A stretch of 64,000 bases of DNA, taken from assembly GCA_021234155.1 (NCBI GenBank), contig JAJEKV010000033.1, positions 3,205,454 to 3,269,453 of the forward strand, read 5' to 3'. The first letter of the stretch is position 1. Each line of letters opens with the position of its first letter. Made by a program: the position numbers and the translations under genes. The notes below the pieces were generated by a model. It searched no databases. It saw only the letters and a program-made list of their open reading frames with translations, and was not told the origin of the DNA. The DNA is from Isoetes taiwanensis (Eukaryota; Streptophyta; Lycopodiopsida; Isoetales; Isoetaceae). Below are positions 11,547-23,640 of the stretch, piece after piece.

Positions 11547-14304
11547 CTAAAAATAGAATTTTTTTGGGAAGATATCCGTCATTCATTAATGATAGAATTA
11601 AATTCTCAACACCGCTATTTTTGAGGAAGCTTTTTCAGAAGATTTTTTTTCCTCACGGCTACCTCTCGGTGCATTTACTGAGAAACTTCAGATTAAAAGC
11701 CATAGCCAAGCTTTACGCCCACGATTTCTTTCTCGCTAGTATGGCCGTCAGATTATTTGTTGGCAGTCATGCCGGCATGATATCGATTTTCCATTAATGA
11801 AGTTTGATTCCAAAACGAAGTTTGAATCCAAAATGGTGATTTGGAGCTGATTTGGAGAAACTCGAGCATTTTTCCAATAAAAATGGACGTCTATATCAAA
11901 TAGTTGCCATTTTTTTGTGCTATAAACTTAGATTTACTTTTTCCTATATCTATAATGCAAGATCTGCATTCATAGACCAAGATCGATGCCATTGCCATGG
12001 TCTTGCGGTCGAAGTGGGTTTTTTATGGCTCGGAATGCATGGTCACTGGGAATCTTTTGTCAGAACAACCAATGGGGTCTTTGAGTCGCAAGCCCAAGCC
12101 CTAAGCCGTGATCCGCGTTGGTCCAAAAGCGAGTTTTATGGGCTGCAAAGATTGTATCCGAGGTTTTCAAGCATTTCAGTTTGATCTCAAGTAACATTAC
12201 TTTCTTTTTTTTGTTACGTATGTTTCAATCTTATGAGGAGGTGAATATAATTTATTTTATGGTATGACGGGTTACTTGCAAAACGAAAGCCTTGCCCAAA
12301 ATGTAAGCGGCCAATTTAAGAGAATCAAGGATCTTCAAATTTCTTGAATCTTTCATTCTTTGCATAATCTAACACTTCTCTTTTCCTTTTCCGTTAATAT
12401 TATGAGACTAGAGAGCACGATTAGAAGGATGCAATCGTATTAGAGGCGATGGCTAAGCTCGCTTTCGGTTTGATCTAAGTGTACCCCCTGTTTATTGAAA
12501 AGACGAAGCTCTAGATGCCTAAATTTCTTTATTATGCATGATGTGTGGTGTGGAGCATCGTGGCTATGGATCCATCGTGTTGCCCGTGCTTGGAATCGAT
12601 AATTCTTCTTGCTCCCGTGGATAGGCTGGTTTGGGGTTTTCGGGAATTTTGTCTTCCGGAGAAGTCGGTTCTTATCCTGAATCTGTTTCTTATGGTACTA
12701 CTATCAAAGGATATGCATCTTATGGGGCTCTTACGCACTCTCGGGCATTACAGTTAAGGTTTTGTTGGTTTGGTGGAATATAGATTACGTATAGGCTGGG
12801 GTAACAACTGGTGTTCCATGTTGGGCTCCTTTACGCTAGTTATCCTGTTACTAATTTTGTGGATATCGCTTTTGCGACAAATCTGGCGTTTTGTGGTCAT
12901 TTGTTCTTCCCTCCTCAACGGCCTATGTTGGTCGCTTTAATCTGTGATTGGATTTTTCCGCCCATTCTATTCGTACTCAAAATTACAAATAAATGCAAGT
13001 TAGCTTGTACATTTAAAGGCGGGGAGAATCATTTGGCCTTTTGGATCGGTTGGAGATGATGGCTCATTTGGCCTTTTGGATCGGGTTGGAAATGATGGCA
13101 ATCTAGTCATCTCGAAACTTGAGGACATCATGAAGATTGTGAAGCGACTTTTTGCATGTCATTGCACACATATCCGAGGTATGATGTCATGTTACCGCGG
13201 TATCCTTTATCCGGGCATGTTTTTCGGCTTGTTAATCTCATTTCTTTGGTCATTAAATCCTTAAATCCTTTCAATGATTTTGTGGTTGCAACCGCCGGAG
13301 TGGATAAAACATCTTTCCTATTTGACACCGCACGGACTTTTTACGCCAAGTTGCATTCATTTGTTAACCACGGGTGTGAGAAACGATTGTAGCTTGTGTT
13401 AGGTTATACTTGATGGGAAGCTAGCATTGAGAGATAGATGCTAGTCGCATTCGAGAGATAGATGCTAGTTAGCTTTGGAAGGCTGATGGGCTAGTTTGTG
13501 CTTAGGGCCATAGTTTGCCTTGTTCTTTGTTTTTTTGTGGTTGCTTCTTTTTAAAAATTGCACCGGACCACTCACTTCAATTAACTGTCATTGAAATTTC
13601 GGCAAAATTTCGTGTAGATGACTGCAATAGCAATAATGGGGTTAGAGTAGTTTCAAACGTTGCTATTGTTAAATGGGTTTTTCTATTGAGCGTGCAAACA
13701 TTCCATTTTTTCGATAAAGTTTGGGAGGTAAGTACATATCTTTAATAGAATTTGCGAGAACTTTGAATCGCAAGCTTGATTTGAGGAAGGATATAACTAA
13801 AGTTTAAAGTTGTGTTTGGCGATGCACATGCTACTTTAGAAAGGACAGAGATCCATCTATCTTTCCTAGAGGCTATGGAGACGGATTACTCGCACACCTT
13901 TTAAGGTTTAGCTGATCGAAACCTGCAATGCAAAGTCCTATAAATTTTAATTGGGTGCATATCATGATGTTTGCGAGCTATTTGTCTTTTAAATGCCATT
14001 GTTAGTATTTTTTAAATGGTTTTTCCACTGGAGACAAGGCATTTACATGCCCATTTCATGAATGTACTGGAGATTGTGATGAAAATAAACGCAAGATTAT
14101 TGTACTTTTTAAAATTGATGTTTTTTTTGCTCATGCTGTCTCTCAATCAAGGGATTATATTCTGCCAAGATCTTGGATGCATGCAAGTTCAATGAGTTTG
14201 ACAAAAGGTAAGACGGTGAGGAAATAACCATGTTTGCCATGCTCAGATATATGAAGAGATTCAATAAATTTGAAAGAACATTGTAGCATGTTAAAGATAC
14301 TGAT
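11547..14304. other. Gene-free stretch, nothing recognised
   Basis: AT-rich DNA without an ORF I can assign. Short open frames (for example 12811-13059 and 13156-13392) lack known motifs. No RNA gene or repeat longer than a few tens of bases was seen. Confidence 0.4.
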
Positions 14305-15150
14305 ACATTTTAGCATTTAGAACAAAGTTCTTGTTGTACAGATGGGACAGAGTAATCTGGAATCATATTGCTGCATTGTTGCCACAGGATTCTGGTCCTC
14401 AGATTGAGGTAGTCATATGGGGTTGCCATCAGGATATCCAGCCAGGGCGGTTTGTGTCTTCTGTGTATAAATTGCTTGTGCATTCTGAAATCCTGCCTCC
14501 ATCTAATAGATGGCATCTTCAGGTCCCTCAGCCACAATGGAAAAGTGTTTGGATATGGGTATGGGATAAGCTGCTTCACCCCAAAGTAGTAGTTTTGTGG
14601 TGGCAAGTGATCCATAGATGCCTCAGAGTCAACAGGTTAGTCCATAAAATGGATAATCGGATTTGAGCTCGCCCTTTATGCCCGCAAAGGGTTGAGAGTA
14701 TTGAGCATTGTTTTTCTTGTGTGAGAGGCTTGGCGGGCATGGTCTTGGTTGTTGACCCTTTTTGGCATCGCGTCTCGATCTAGCCAACAAATTTTGCTTG
14801 CTATCTATCGATGCTTGGCCCAAACAACGGAAACGAGCTTTTCATCTCGCATGTGGTCGGCTTTTTATGGTCAATCTGAAGAGAAGGAGGTTGTTTATCT
14901 TTAAGGGCATAGATACTGCAGATGAGGTTGTTCTTCAGTGGGCGCAAGATAAAATTGTTATGGCTTACAATTGTTCTTCTCTTGATCAAGAGAAGAAAGT
15001 ACTGATCTGGCATACTTACCTTCACATTCATTCTTTTGCATAGGCAGGTGGTTGTGCTCAGTTGGATCGGTTTGTCCACTGGGGTTATAATCCTGTCTTT
15101 GCATTTATGTTGCTCTGGTTTCTAGTTGGTGAATAAAGCTTGACGTCCTT

Positions 15151-15186
<36 letters not shown>

Positions 15187-15199
15187 ATTTTAGCATTTA
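14305..15199 (+). mobile_element. 5'-truncated L1-type LINE with poly(A) and target duplication
   Basis: The insertion is bounded by a 15-bp direct repeat, acattttagcattta, at 14305-14319 and 15185-15199. It ends in an A-run (15152-15184) preceded by an AATAAA at 15132-15137. Inside, a + strand frame reads the zinc-binding domain typical of the C-terminus of plant L1-type RTs (WVWDKLLHPKVVVLWWQVI, then a stop, then RPLCPQRVESIEHCFSC). The body of the RT is missing, as expected from incomplete reverse transcription. In-frame stops show it is dead. Confidence 0.88.
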
Positions 15200-15380
15200 T
15201 GCACTATTAGTTTCACAACAGTCGCCATAAGAATGAGGGTTATGGTCTTTCTTTGAGCCCTTTCAAAGAGGGCCACCTCTTAAGTGGATCAGACGATTCT
15301 CAAATTTGCTAATGGGATATTAGTGTGGCTATTAGTGTGACTTCAAAAGGTCAACAGAGTCAACTGCATGTGCTACTTTT

Positions 15381-15478
15381 GAGTTTTCAAGTACACTATT
15401 TTAGTTTGCTCAGCTTCAATATAATTGTTGAGTTTTCAAGTACACTATTTTAGTTTGCTCGGCTTCAATATAATTGTT
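15381..15478. repeat. 49-bp tandem duplication
   Basis: The unit starting gagttttcaagtacactatt occurs twice head to tail (15381-15429 and 15430-15478) with one difference (gctcagc versus gctcggc). It is a recent local duplication in non-coding DNA. Confidence 0.9.
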
Positions 15479-15735
15479 GAGATTTTATATTCTGTTGCAA
15501 CAATGAGCTTTCACACTTCACAGTGAGAGTAATTTCACATGATGCTAAGTGATCTTTAATTTTTGGTAGAGACTCTTTTTTCTTCATTAGACATTCAGCA
15601 CCATAAAAAACAATTGGCAATCTAGACTTTCCATATGCTTTCAAGCCGCAATTTTTGGGTTGCCCTAGGGGGGCAAACCCTCGTTTATGTGGGTATGTGG
15701 GCATATTCAAGTATATGCTGGCATATACCTAGCAT

Positions 15736-15972
15736 ATGCTGATGACTGCTAAAAACTGGCTGCTGCCTGTAAATGAAGAAGCTGGATCCTTGAGAAAATC
15801 AGACGATATTCAAAAGAATTGGGCTTCTCCAAAATCAATGCTTCAGGGCATTGCTTCTCCGGGAAGATCAGACCAAAATTCAAATCAAAACTCTGCTCAT
15901 AATTCCCTTGACAAGGTTAAGGAAGAAAGCAGTAATGCAGAGTCAAGTTCAGAGTTAGTTTCTAGTTCACAC
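15736..15972 (+). other. Exon-like open stretch, product unknown
   Basis: An open frame with a polar, Ser/Asn/Glu-rich composition reads NEEAGSLRKSDDIQK, ASPKSMLQGIASPGR and EESSNAESSSELVSSSH. It ends at a possible donor (cacac/gtacgc). It resembles a disordered exon of a regulatory protein more than random sequence, but no domain is visible, no neighbouring exon was found, and repeats begin right after it. It may be an exon fragment carried by a transposon or a gene remnant. Confidence 0.25.
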
Positions 15973-16014
15973 GTACGCACTATCGAGTTTCTAACTGCAT
16001 GTGGAAACCTAACC

Positions 16015-16331
16015 TATTTTCCTCCTCATGTGGAAACCTAACCTGTTTTCCTCATCCTGTGGAAACCCTTCCTCCTGTGGAAACCCTTCCCAATTTCCAT
16101 CATGCAAGGAAATCGGGAAGGGTTTCCACTCAAAATTTGAATTTTGATCAAATTTTGAGTGACGTGCGCTCGATGGACGTGCGCCTTAATGTCGGGCGTC
16201 CGTGTGGAAAGGCATGAGCCATAAAGGCTCACGTGTGTAAATATTTAAAAAAAAATAATTTTGTGGAAACCCTTCCGGCTTTCCATGGAAAGCCGGAAGG
16301 GTTTCCATTAAAACCCGGAAGGGTTTCCGCG
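16015..16331. repeat. GGAAACCCTTCC palindromic repeats, copies 2 and 3
   Basis: Several forward units (GTGGAAACC(T/C)...CCTC) are followed by a hairpin at about 16074-16127 (GTGGAAACCCTTCC against GGAAGGGTTTCCAC). A perfect 44-bp palindrome lies at 16264-16307, centred on TTTCCA/TGGAAA, followed by a further reversed unit to 16331. Same family as 11453-11546. The block ends about 135 bp before the start codon of the phosphatase gene, so it may lie in that gene's promoter region. Confidence 0.85.
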
Positions 16332-16450
16332 GGAGGCCAACCCAAATCGGGCGTACTTAGAACCATCGTAAGTGGCAGCCATTTAAATTCTGTGCGCAGC
16401 CAATGGACACCCTCCCCTATAGATTTACTGATCTTGACGACGAAACGACA

Positions 16451-16480
16451 ATGGCGAAGCGGTGCAAATGCAATGGCTAG
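16451..16480 (+). promoter_or_regulatory. Short uORF overlapping the phosphatase start
   Basis: An ATG at 16451 opens a nine-codon frame ending in TAG at 16478-16480. It overlaps the ATG of the main ORF (16468) in a different frame. If the transcript starts upstream of it, it could reduce translation from 16468 and favour a downstream start, for example the in-frame ATG near codon 37. Confidence 0.4.
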
Positions 16481-17268
16481 GGTTAGATAAGGCAAAACGG
16501 GCAGCAGTTCCGGCGAGATTCGAACTGGCCAGATGCATGTACCCTGCTAATGGCGGACGAATCCGAAGCAGAAGCATGTCAACAAGGAACGGATTGGCCA
16601 CAGCCACCAAATCGTCATCCAAGCCCTTGGGCGAAAGCAGCGAATTTCGTGAATGCAACTGCGAAAGAGGTACAGATTGTATCTGCTATGTCCGCCCTCC
16701 TCCGGTTCGTTTGCCTGTCTTGCCGGAGCAGTGCTTTCCTCGACAATCTCCACACGACCAAGGAAAAATTACCCTTGTTCTCGACCTCGACGAAACTCTG
16801 GTGCATTCTTCCTTTGTCCCCATCCGCAGGTATGATTTCGTGATCAAAGTTGAAATTGACAAAAGATTACAAAATGTCTATGTCATAAAACGGCCTGGAG
16901 TGGAGCAGTTTTTGAAAGCCATGGCTGAGAAGTTTGAAGTCGTGGTCTTCACTGCCAGCCTTAGAAAATATGCCGATGCCCTGCTTGATCGGATTGATCA
17001 ACATGGTTGCATTCGCTATAGGCTATATAGAGAATCATGTAGATTGTATGGGGATGGGCTCGTTAAGGATCTGACTATTCTAGGGAGGGACTTAAGGAGA
17101 GTGATAATAATTGACAACAGTCCACATTCATATGCCCTTCAGCCCCAAAATGCGGTTCCTATCTCATCCTTCTTTGATAACCCAAGGGACCGAGATCTCC
17201 TTGATCTTATTCCCTTCTTAAACATACTATCTGGGATTGAGAATGTGAAGGATGCACTGTCCAAGTAA
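16468..17268 (+). CDS. Small CTD-phosphatase-like protein (FCP1/SCP, HAD family)
   Basis: Predicted 266-residue phosphatase of the FCP1-homology (NIF) group of the HAD superfamily, which removes phosphate from protein serines, classically on the RNA polymerase II CTD. The four expected motifs are present in order: LDLDETLVHS (DxDxT, residues 106-110), VFTAS, the lysine in GLVKD, and IIIDNSPHSY. The C-terminus (FDNPRDRDLLDLIPFL) also fits the small SCP-like group. Residues 1-95 are basic, then Cys-rich, and are not conserved by eye. The start is the first in-frame ATG; codon 37 is an alternative. The gene has no intron in the window and no nearby poly(A) or target repeat, so a retrogene origin is possible but unproven. 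Nuclear action is inferred from the family. Confidence 0.88.
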   Translation: MQWLGLDKAKRAAVPARFELARCMYPANGGRIRSRSMSTRNGLATATKSSSKPLGESSEFRECNCERGTDCICYVRPPPVRLPVLPEQCFPRQSPHDQGKITLVLDLDETLVHSSFVPIRRYDFVIKVEIDKRLQNVYVIKRPGVEQFLKAMAEKFEVVVFTASLRKYADALLDRIDQHGCIRYRLYRESCRLYGDGLVKDLTILGRDLRRVIIIDNSPHSYALQPQNAVPISSFFDNPRDRDLLDLIPFLNILSGIENVKDALSK

Positions 17269-17395
17269 GCTGGGATCAGAGACTCTTTCTGAGAGAGATC
17301 AAATAGATTTTATCTTGGTGCCTAACGGCAAAGTTGGGATCAGAGACTCTTTCTGACGGAGACCAAAGAGATTTGATCTTGGTGTCTAAGGGCAA
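17269..17395 (+). repeat. About 64-bp tandem duplication after the phosphatase stop
   Basis: Two head-to-tail copies of a unit running tgggatcagagactctttct ... atcttggtg(c/t)ctaa start just after the stop codon. They differ at several bases, so the duplication is not recent. It lies in the probable 3' UTR. Confidence 0.8.
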
Positions 17396-20300
17396 GCCCA
17401 ACACTCTGATACACAATCTAATTACCTTCAGCAAGGCCCCTCTTTATGGTTATGGATATCCTCCTTTTTACTCGCAATTCATTATTATAATTATACCTGC
17501 TTCCTCTCATATAGTAAGCAAACACATCCAACACAAGAATGTGACATGGTCCTTGCATTCTTATGGTGATTGCTACTTAGCTCCTGCCCAATACCTGTGT
17601 CCCTAAAGGCACTTAACTTGAATCACATAAGAATTTGACCACTAGAGTTTGGATCAGGCAAGATTTTCTGAGACTGAAATCTTATTTCATGAGTATTCCT
17701 CCCATTGCCCCGCATGTCACATGCTTAACTTGTTTTTATCTATAAACCATTTTCTGAATTAATGTCCAATGCTGATGTATGTTTCAAAAGGTGACTTGCC
17801 TTTTGACAGAAGCTGAACCTTTCATTAAATTAATTCCCATTCTGCCATAATTGCCAGATTCTGTGCTTTAAGTAGTGACGGGTGGTCAGCTTATACTTTA
17901 TCTACTAGCAACCAGATGTTTTCTTACTACATGATAGTAAACATAGAGCACTTGCAGAGCACTCTGGTTATATCCTGAGCAAAAATGGGGTAAGAATTAC
18001 TCATGAAACTGAGCTTTGTTTACCTGAAGGAGGGAGTTGAGCAGCAGAAAAACATAATATGCAATTAAGATGAGGAAGAAAATGGATAATTGATGGACCT
18101 CATGCTAAATAGGTTAAGCAATCTTTTGATTCAGTCTGTTTCTGTTGTTCTGGTGTATAGGAGGTTTTTAAAGATGAGAGCAATCTTCAAGTCTGTCATA
18201 TGGGGTGAAAGATGGAATCCAAGCAAGTTGGTATTAACTCTAACAGATGAACCTATTCTAACTTGTTTATTAACCACTCCCGCCCTTTTCGGGATGATGC
18301 CATTGGAATTAAGGAAATGAAAATCAGCAAGGAAACCCCATATCAACTAACAAGAGTACAGAAAGAGTCTTGCGGCCCGAGAATTGAACTTGGGCCACGC
18401 TCCAAGAGGCACAAAAAAGAATAGTATACCTGATGTCTCGCTTGACCTCCAGCATCAAATAAAATCCCAAAAGGAGAAAGAAATAACAAGCTTTTTTTAT
18501 TCATGAGAAGCATGCTTCCAAATAAAATCCCATGAGGAGGAAGAATATTTACAAGCTTTTTTATTTCATGAGAAGCAGTAAAGTGGGAGCTGTTGCCATC
18601 ACCTCACCACCTTGTGATCAAGAAACAAATGAAAGAGATGATATAAAAAGCTCTATAACATGCAAAGCTTACACAAAATCTGTTTACAGAAGGACAGACA
18701 AATATTTGATACAGGTATCGAGGTTCTAAGGAACATTGCAAAAAAGAGGAGATGAACTATCTCATAGGTAATCCATCTTCTTCTTCTTATTTTCTTTTTC
18801 TCTTTTCCTTTTTCTTTTATTAGTTATACAACGGGTACAAGTTGCTCTAAATTGGTGTTTGTATAAAAGAGTGATCCCTATTTCAAGCATTAAGACCTTA
18901 GCACAAGTCAATGAGAATCTTGGGCTTTAGGATGGCGACATAACAATTGTTTATGGCGACATAACAATCTTGAGCATAAATTTGGAGTCAAGAAAGTAAA
19001 ACAGAGAATGAATTGGAGGTAAATCACCATTAAGACTCTGTGACACCAAAGCATCATCCAGAATAGTGCCATGGTACAAAACATTTCTTAAACTAAATGA
19101 GGTGCAGCCACAGTATGGCTTGTCCAGCATAATTATTTGTAGCAATAAACTGTTGCATGTAAAAGTTTTATTATTTTTTCAAAGTTTTATATGATATATA
19201 TTTAGTTTGATGATTTTAGATGGATATTCACATGCAAGTGCCTCCGTTTGGAGCAAGAAACTTAATGCAGATTATTGCGTGAATTTATTTTTCACTACAT
19301 TTTGCTTCACATTCAAGCACTTGAGTATTTTTCAAGCAATTTTATTCCCATTCAGGGGCCTGGCACTCCGAGTGATGGGGACAATTTTGTCAAGAATTCT
19401 GTATAATTTGAAAGCGGTTTCATCACCAGTTTGTGTCACCTGTCCACCTATTTCCTATTTCCGTTACCAGGTCTATTGATAAATTGCATCTTTTGCAAGC
19501 TGTTTCAATGCCCAATCTTTAGAAGGTCTGCCATGAAGAATTGCTACAAGGAGTTGACCTTGGCTCTAATACCAGGTTGATGCAATCTAGGTAAATATCT
19601 TAGCTCTTTAGCAAGAAAGGTAAATAAGAAATTAGGATTGCTCGTTCCATCCAACGGGCCTCAATTCTGTTGCTTTGTCAATAGGGAAACAATGATTCAC
19701 GGGTTAAGAATTATGCTAAGGCTGTGGATTAGTCTATGGCAAAGACCCAGGCTTTCAGAGATTGGAATGACAGAAGTTGGAATGACAGAAATTCAGAAGC
19801 TACAGATCATAGACTTTTCTCTAAGGAAATGCCCTTTTGATTATACTATCTTTTGTTAAGGAAAGGCCCTTTTGATTATAATATCGCTGCAAAATGGAAA
19901 ACATGGAAATTCAGCTATTAATACAAGCAAGTTGGATTTCTGGGACAGTTTCAGTCCAGTTCTGGGATATTTCATTCATCCTGTTAATTATCTGAACAAA
20001 ATCTGTAGTTTCGGTGTAACGGCCGGACCCCTATCAGGGTACTTTCCCATGGGCCAGGTCGAAACTTCAGGTGTTCACATGAAAACCTCACCTGAGTGGC
20101 TCAGGTTCAGAAATCTCTTGCAAAGTAATCCGAAACTATTTCTTGAAGCCCAGGTTTTGACCTGAATTCCTTTCCATCAGCTCAGATTCTTGCTGTTGAT
20201 TCCTCAGGTTTTTCTTCGGCATCTATTCGTGGTGCCAAATCTTGAGGTCTGCTATTCATGGGAACATAGAAATTATGTATGGCTTCAAGGCACTTGGAAT

Positions 20301-22050
20301 GCCATTCCGATGAGGACCGATGTGGTCTCGCGACAGTCGTTCGCCGGGAGCGTGTCACCAGTCACAATATGACCAGTGACAGACCTAGTGACTTGAAGCC
20401 ACAATATGGTAGTTAAGGAACAAATTTTCCCTTGTTTCGTGGGCTATGGCGTTGAAGTTCGGCTATGGCTAGGGCTAATCGGTGCTCTGTTTGTTGTAAA
20501 AACCCTAAAAAATCTTCAAGCTCTAAAAATTGGAGCCAAACCAGAAGCTCCAACTCCAGCGGCAAGTTCACTCTTCAAGTCCTGAAAAAGCAGAGCTAGA
20601 TCAAAAGCTCCAAACTTCACTCTTCAAGTCCTGAAAAAGCAGAGCTAGATCAAAAGCTCCAAACTTCGACGGCAAGTCGTGTTCCCTCGCAAAGCATTTG
20701 TTCCAAGCAAAGCCTTTGCTTTTGTTTGTGTGCCAAGACATGTTCAAGCTAAGCTTTCCCATCGAGCCAAGCCAAGCTTCTTGATGTACACAAGCCAAGC
20801 CATGTTCAAGCCAACCTTCGCTGTCGTTGTTGCCACCTAACAAGCATCGAACAAGAAAACAGCTAAAAAAAAAAAAAAAAAAAATAGTCAAAAGCACGTT
20901 TGATTACTTTTTAGAGAAATTACATGTTTTGATGATGTTCTTTTGCTTTTATAATTTGTAATAAAGTTTCCTATATCAATGTCGTCAAAAGCAGCGCTAA
21001 TTTCTAGTTATAAAATAAAAAAAATGTAGTTTTTATCTTCCAAATGCTTGGGAAAGACATTAAAATTGCCTGAAGCATGGACTCTCTCGTACAATGCAAC
21101 AACACCACAATAATATATTATCTGTTCCAATATTATATGATGACAGGAAAAATTGTCCAGTGTTGCTGGGTTTTTCATCGAGCATACATTTAAATCTAAA
21201 GGCAAAGAACTTGTGCACGCATAGAGATGTATCGATGGTCATCCCACCATAATATATAACTTAACAAAAAACAAACATAGACCAATCTTCCACGCCCCAA
21301 AGCTACTACAAGGCCACATTCCTCAAAGTTGCTACAAGGCCACATTTCCCAAAGCTAATAAAGGTTTCATTGTTAGGTCCATCCCCAAAGCTGCTACAAG
21401 GTCACATTCATTTAGTAAGCTAATAAAGGTTACAAATTAGGATGCACAAATGCTTGCTACATTCTAGCAAACATGACCAGAGCTTCCTTGCCATCTGCAA
21501 TCTATACATATCCCCCCATTATGGTGTTTTCATGCAATATGTACATATCCCCCTATCACAATTGCGGATTTTCCACAATGATATCCTTGTAGTTAGAAAA
21601 ATTGATGCGCAATGATATCCTTGTAGTTATATATGTTGATGTGACATGTGTTTGCTCCAAATTAACAGCCAATGTTTGCTTTGCTTTATCTTGCCTTATC
21701 TCCAACATACTATGTGGAAAGGATTGTAGTGATCTTTAATTGTCAAAAGAGTAGCAAAAACAAATAAAAAAATTATTGTGGTATATTATTTCTTGAAGTA
21801 CAAGGTACAGCCGAAGGAATGTAGATACCAAACAAAGCAATAACAGGCTATGTTACATTGGTACTCTAGGAACCAGTGTCATTTTTCCTATTACCCTTCT
21901 TTTCCTATAAAAATATTGTACAAAAGTTGCGAAGAATGAACTATCTATAGATGATGACGACGGACGGAATTTTAACGTCTATAAATCATAAATGCCTCAA
22001 AATCAATCACTCCCCTTGTTATTTCATACTTAGCCAGTTCCATGACGTGA
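17396..22050. other. Gene-free stretch with minor repeats
   Basis: No gene is recognised. A roughly 55-bp unit (cttcaagtcctgaaaaagca...) is duplicated in tandem at about 20565-20665, upstream of an A-run at about 20865-20884. Around 18372-18410 the - strand reads GTTCAATTCTCGGGCC, which weakly resembles a tRNA-type B box. The rest is AT-rich DNA with no domain-bearing ORF. Confidence 0.4.
19562..19590 (-). other. Remnant LTR end with initiator-Met-tRNA primer-binding site
   Basis: On the - strand the sequence reads gattgcatcaacc followed by TGGTATTAGAGCC. This matches the usual plant LTR-retrotransposon primer site (TGGTATCAGAGC) with one change, placed as in copia elements. No coding part follows, so this is a fragment. 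Confidence 0.45.
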
Positions 22051-22052
22051 TA

Positions 22053-22122
22053 ACATGTTGAATTACCCTTCTACTCGTGTTTAGACATGTTGAATTACCC
22101 TTCTACTCGTGTTTAGCCAATT
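22053..22122. repeat. 35-bp tandem duplication
   Basis: The unit acatgttgaattacccttct, ending in actcgtgtttag, occurs twice in tandem next to the end of a decayed LINE. Confidence 0.85.
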
Positions 22123-23190
22123 CTATTCCAATTATTCTTGCCCAGATACGTCCAAATTATTAATGCCCTATTATACCCCGTTGTGTTTTGTCCCATCCCA
22201 TACCAAGGACCATTACTTCTCACATGTAGCAGCAGACCAGACCTAACCAACTCAGCATAGCGTACCCAAATTTGATCATATATCAGGCAACTCTGGAGGG
22301 TATGACAATCATCCTTAATGGCTCCCATTTGGCAGCATCGACAAAGCCTGTCCTGCCTTAGCTCTCCAATCTGTCTGTTTGTCTCAATTCGGAGATGATG
22401 TGCATCTGTGTGAATCGAGACAACGAGTCTGCGCCTTTTCATAGGCAGATGGGTACACAGGTACAGTTTCGAGCCCCGTTCCAATGTGGGGTTTATGCGG
22501 CTGGTAATTTGCTGTCTTGACCTGTTTAAGCAGAGCTTGCTGAGGAAGAAAGCATCAAGGTACTGCCTCAAGCTGTGACGATTTGCCTCTTTAGGCACCT
22601 GTATGCACCTGTGGTCCTGCCCATTCTATCTAGCGAATCACTGAGCTCGATTTTCCTTCCAATAAGCCTGGCGATGTGGCCCCATTGCCCCAGTGTACGC
22701 CAGACTAGGGGACAAGCATCGTCCACAGTGACCACCTTTTGAAAGTAGACGATGTGTCGATCAAGGGCCCATGTCTCATGCAACAGGATTTGATATGGCA
22801 CCGTGGAATTCACCCCCAGTGCCTGAGCCAAGAAGGCTTTCTGTACCTGCTCCAAGTCGTTTGAGACAGCGAGGGACACTAGGGGGTGCTCCAGACCTCA
22901 ACTCCATATAAAAGGACAGGATCCACCAAGGCCCTGAACATGTGCAACTGATGGGATCAAATAACTCCACTCTATGACTGTTGTTCTGCATTGCATATAG
23001 CACTTTCCAGTCTGCTGTCGCTTGTAGATGGTTGGAAGTGTCCCATTGCATAGTAGAGGGGAACCTCACTCTCAAATACTTGTAGATGGGTGCCCACTTC
23101 CACATTTTGCCCTCGATTTGGCTGACATGAGGATGATATGAGGACCACCTTAGTCTTGGCCAGATTCAGGCTCACTCACCTAGGAGATTA
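22123..23190 (-). pseudogene. Decayed LINE, RT C-terminal half
   Basis: Several - strand frames together match the LINE at 45183-46800. They read LNLAKTKVVLISSSCQP, NDLEQVQKAFLAQALGV, STVPYQILLHET, IVYFQKVV, and a C-terminal cysteine cluster (LCRCCQMGAIKDDCHTLQ). This is the region after the RT catalytic box through the terminal zinc-finger-like motif. Stops and frameshifts are frequent. Unlike its relative, no (TATTC)n tail is seen at its 3' side, so the end is lost or eroded. Confidence 0.75.
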
Positions 23191-23289
23191 TGTCCAGGGC
23201 GTTGAGACACTCTGATTCTGAAAAATAATATGGATAGAGATAAACACCTTTCACAATACTACTTAGATAAAACCAGACCATTTGGACTG

Positions 23290-23640
23290 TTTGATCATAG
23301 CCAGGGCCAGATGATTTTTTGGTCAAAAATGATTGCATTTCTTGCTTTCCACATCCTCCAAAGCAGAATATAAATCCTCCAATCCCTGGGGTTATGGGAA
23401 AACAAGATGTCAACCAAAGGAGTCCTAGAGAGGTTAGGGGTATTAAATTCATCAGCAGCCAACTCCAGCACCCATTCAGACCAAAGGCAATTTTTGAAGA
23501 GATGATCTTCATCTTCAACTTCCTGTAAACATCTTTCACACAGGTTAGAAGCAGCCATATTTAACCTATACCTCTTGCAATGGTAGCCAAATATGAGAAA
23601 AGAAGCGCAGAAGCTAGCCTGAACAACTCAACTTAAAGAA
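23290..23640 (-). pseudogene. L1-type LINE fragment, zinc-binding RT tail
   Basis: The - strand frame reads MAASNLCERCLQEVEDEDHLFKNC followed by LLWRMWKARNAIIF. This is the zinc-binding domain and following helix of L1-type plant RTs (C-x2-C...H-x4-C). It is a different LINE lineage from the copy just to its left. No poly(A) or target duplication was found. Confidence 0.75.

Noticed and set aside
12811-13392. A gene in the 12.8-13.4 kb region
   Set aside because: Several short frames but no recognised domain and no convincing exon chain.
18372-18450. tRNA gene
   Set aside because: Only a weak T-arm-like segment is visible; no acceptor stem or anticodon arm could be paired.
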